The notes under the pieces: model-generated
Told to the model about the DNA's origin: nothing
The model's database searches: none
The model's input: only the letters and a program-made list of their open reading frames with translations
Source of the DNA: Aquirhabdus sp.
GTDB taxonomy: Bacteria > Pseudomonadota > Gammaproteobacteria > Pseudomonadales > Moraxellaceae
Direction of reading: 5' to 3'
DNA: 14,931 nt
Assembly: GCA_030150135.1 (NCBI GenBank)
Contig: JASLGO010000136.1
Location: forward strand, 1-14,931
Program-made: the position numbers and the translations under genes
Part shown: positions 14,907 to 14,931 of the stretch, piece after piece
Layout: every line of letters begins with the position of its first letter
Numbering within the stretch: position 1 is the first letter of the stretch

Positions 14907-14931
14907 CGAAATATGAGTAAATTATGACACT

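Noticed and set aside
1..14931. CRISPR array, tRNA, rRNA, transposase or prophage genes
   Set aside because: No regularly spaced repeats, no cloverleaf-like gene or conserved rRNA stretch, and no recombinase motifs were seen on either strand.

Overview
The window looks like a chromosomal stretch from a gammaproteobacterium of the Moraxellaceae, most likely Acinetobacter or a close relative. I base this on gene content and protein style: a ~600-residue acyl-CoA dehydrogenase, ackA followed by pta, and rppH followed by ptsP. Base composition appears moderate, in the mid-40s percent GC by eye. Assignment to genus is inference; no database was searched. No rRNA, tRNA, CRISPR array, transposase or integrase was found.

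Layout. An acyl-CoA dehydrogenase (17-1837, +) ends at a clear intrinsic terminator. A small accessory patch follows: on the minus strand, a RelE/ParE toxin and RelB/DinJ antitoxin pair (1944-2517) with a perfect 20-bp palindromic operator, and an XRE-type regulator carrying a C-terminal membrane segment (2596-3072). Divergent from that regulator is an LRAT-domain protein (3285-3716, +). Core metabolism resumes with an exported M13 metallopeptidase (3959-6067), acetate kinase ackA (6205-7407) and phosphate acetyltransferase pta (7616-9733), all on the plus strand. A MITE/REP-like inverted repeat separates ackA from pta. A short AT-rich stretch then carries an unrecognised lipoprotein (9959-10492). 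The rest is minus-strand: a DUF4124 periplasmic protein (10559-10981) overlapping the end of a HAD-IB phosphatase (10978-11649), then ptsP (11768-14059, with a terminator after it) and rppH (14168-14644). The right edge holds a repeat-rich upstream region and a possible 31-codon leader ORF pointing off the window.

How the genes fit together. AckA and Pta form the reversible acetate/acetyl-CoA pathway, and the acyl-CoA dehydrogenase feeds acetyl-CoA production by beta-oxidation. PtsP (enzyme I-Ntr) starts the regulatory nitrogen phosphotransfer chain, and RppH starts mRNA decay by removing the 5' pyrophosphate. The toxin-antitoxin/XRE/LRAT patch looks like an accessory insertion between housekeeping genes.

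I did not find a convincing previously undescribed system. The best leads are the divergent membrane-anchored XRE / LRAT pair beside the toxin-antitoxin module, and the leader-like ORF with competing hairpins at the right edge. Both are modest and speculative.
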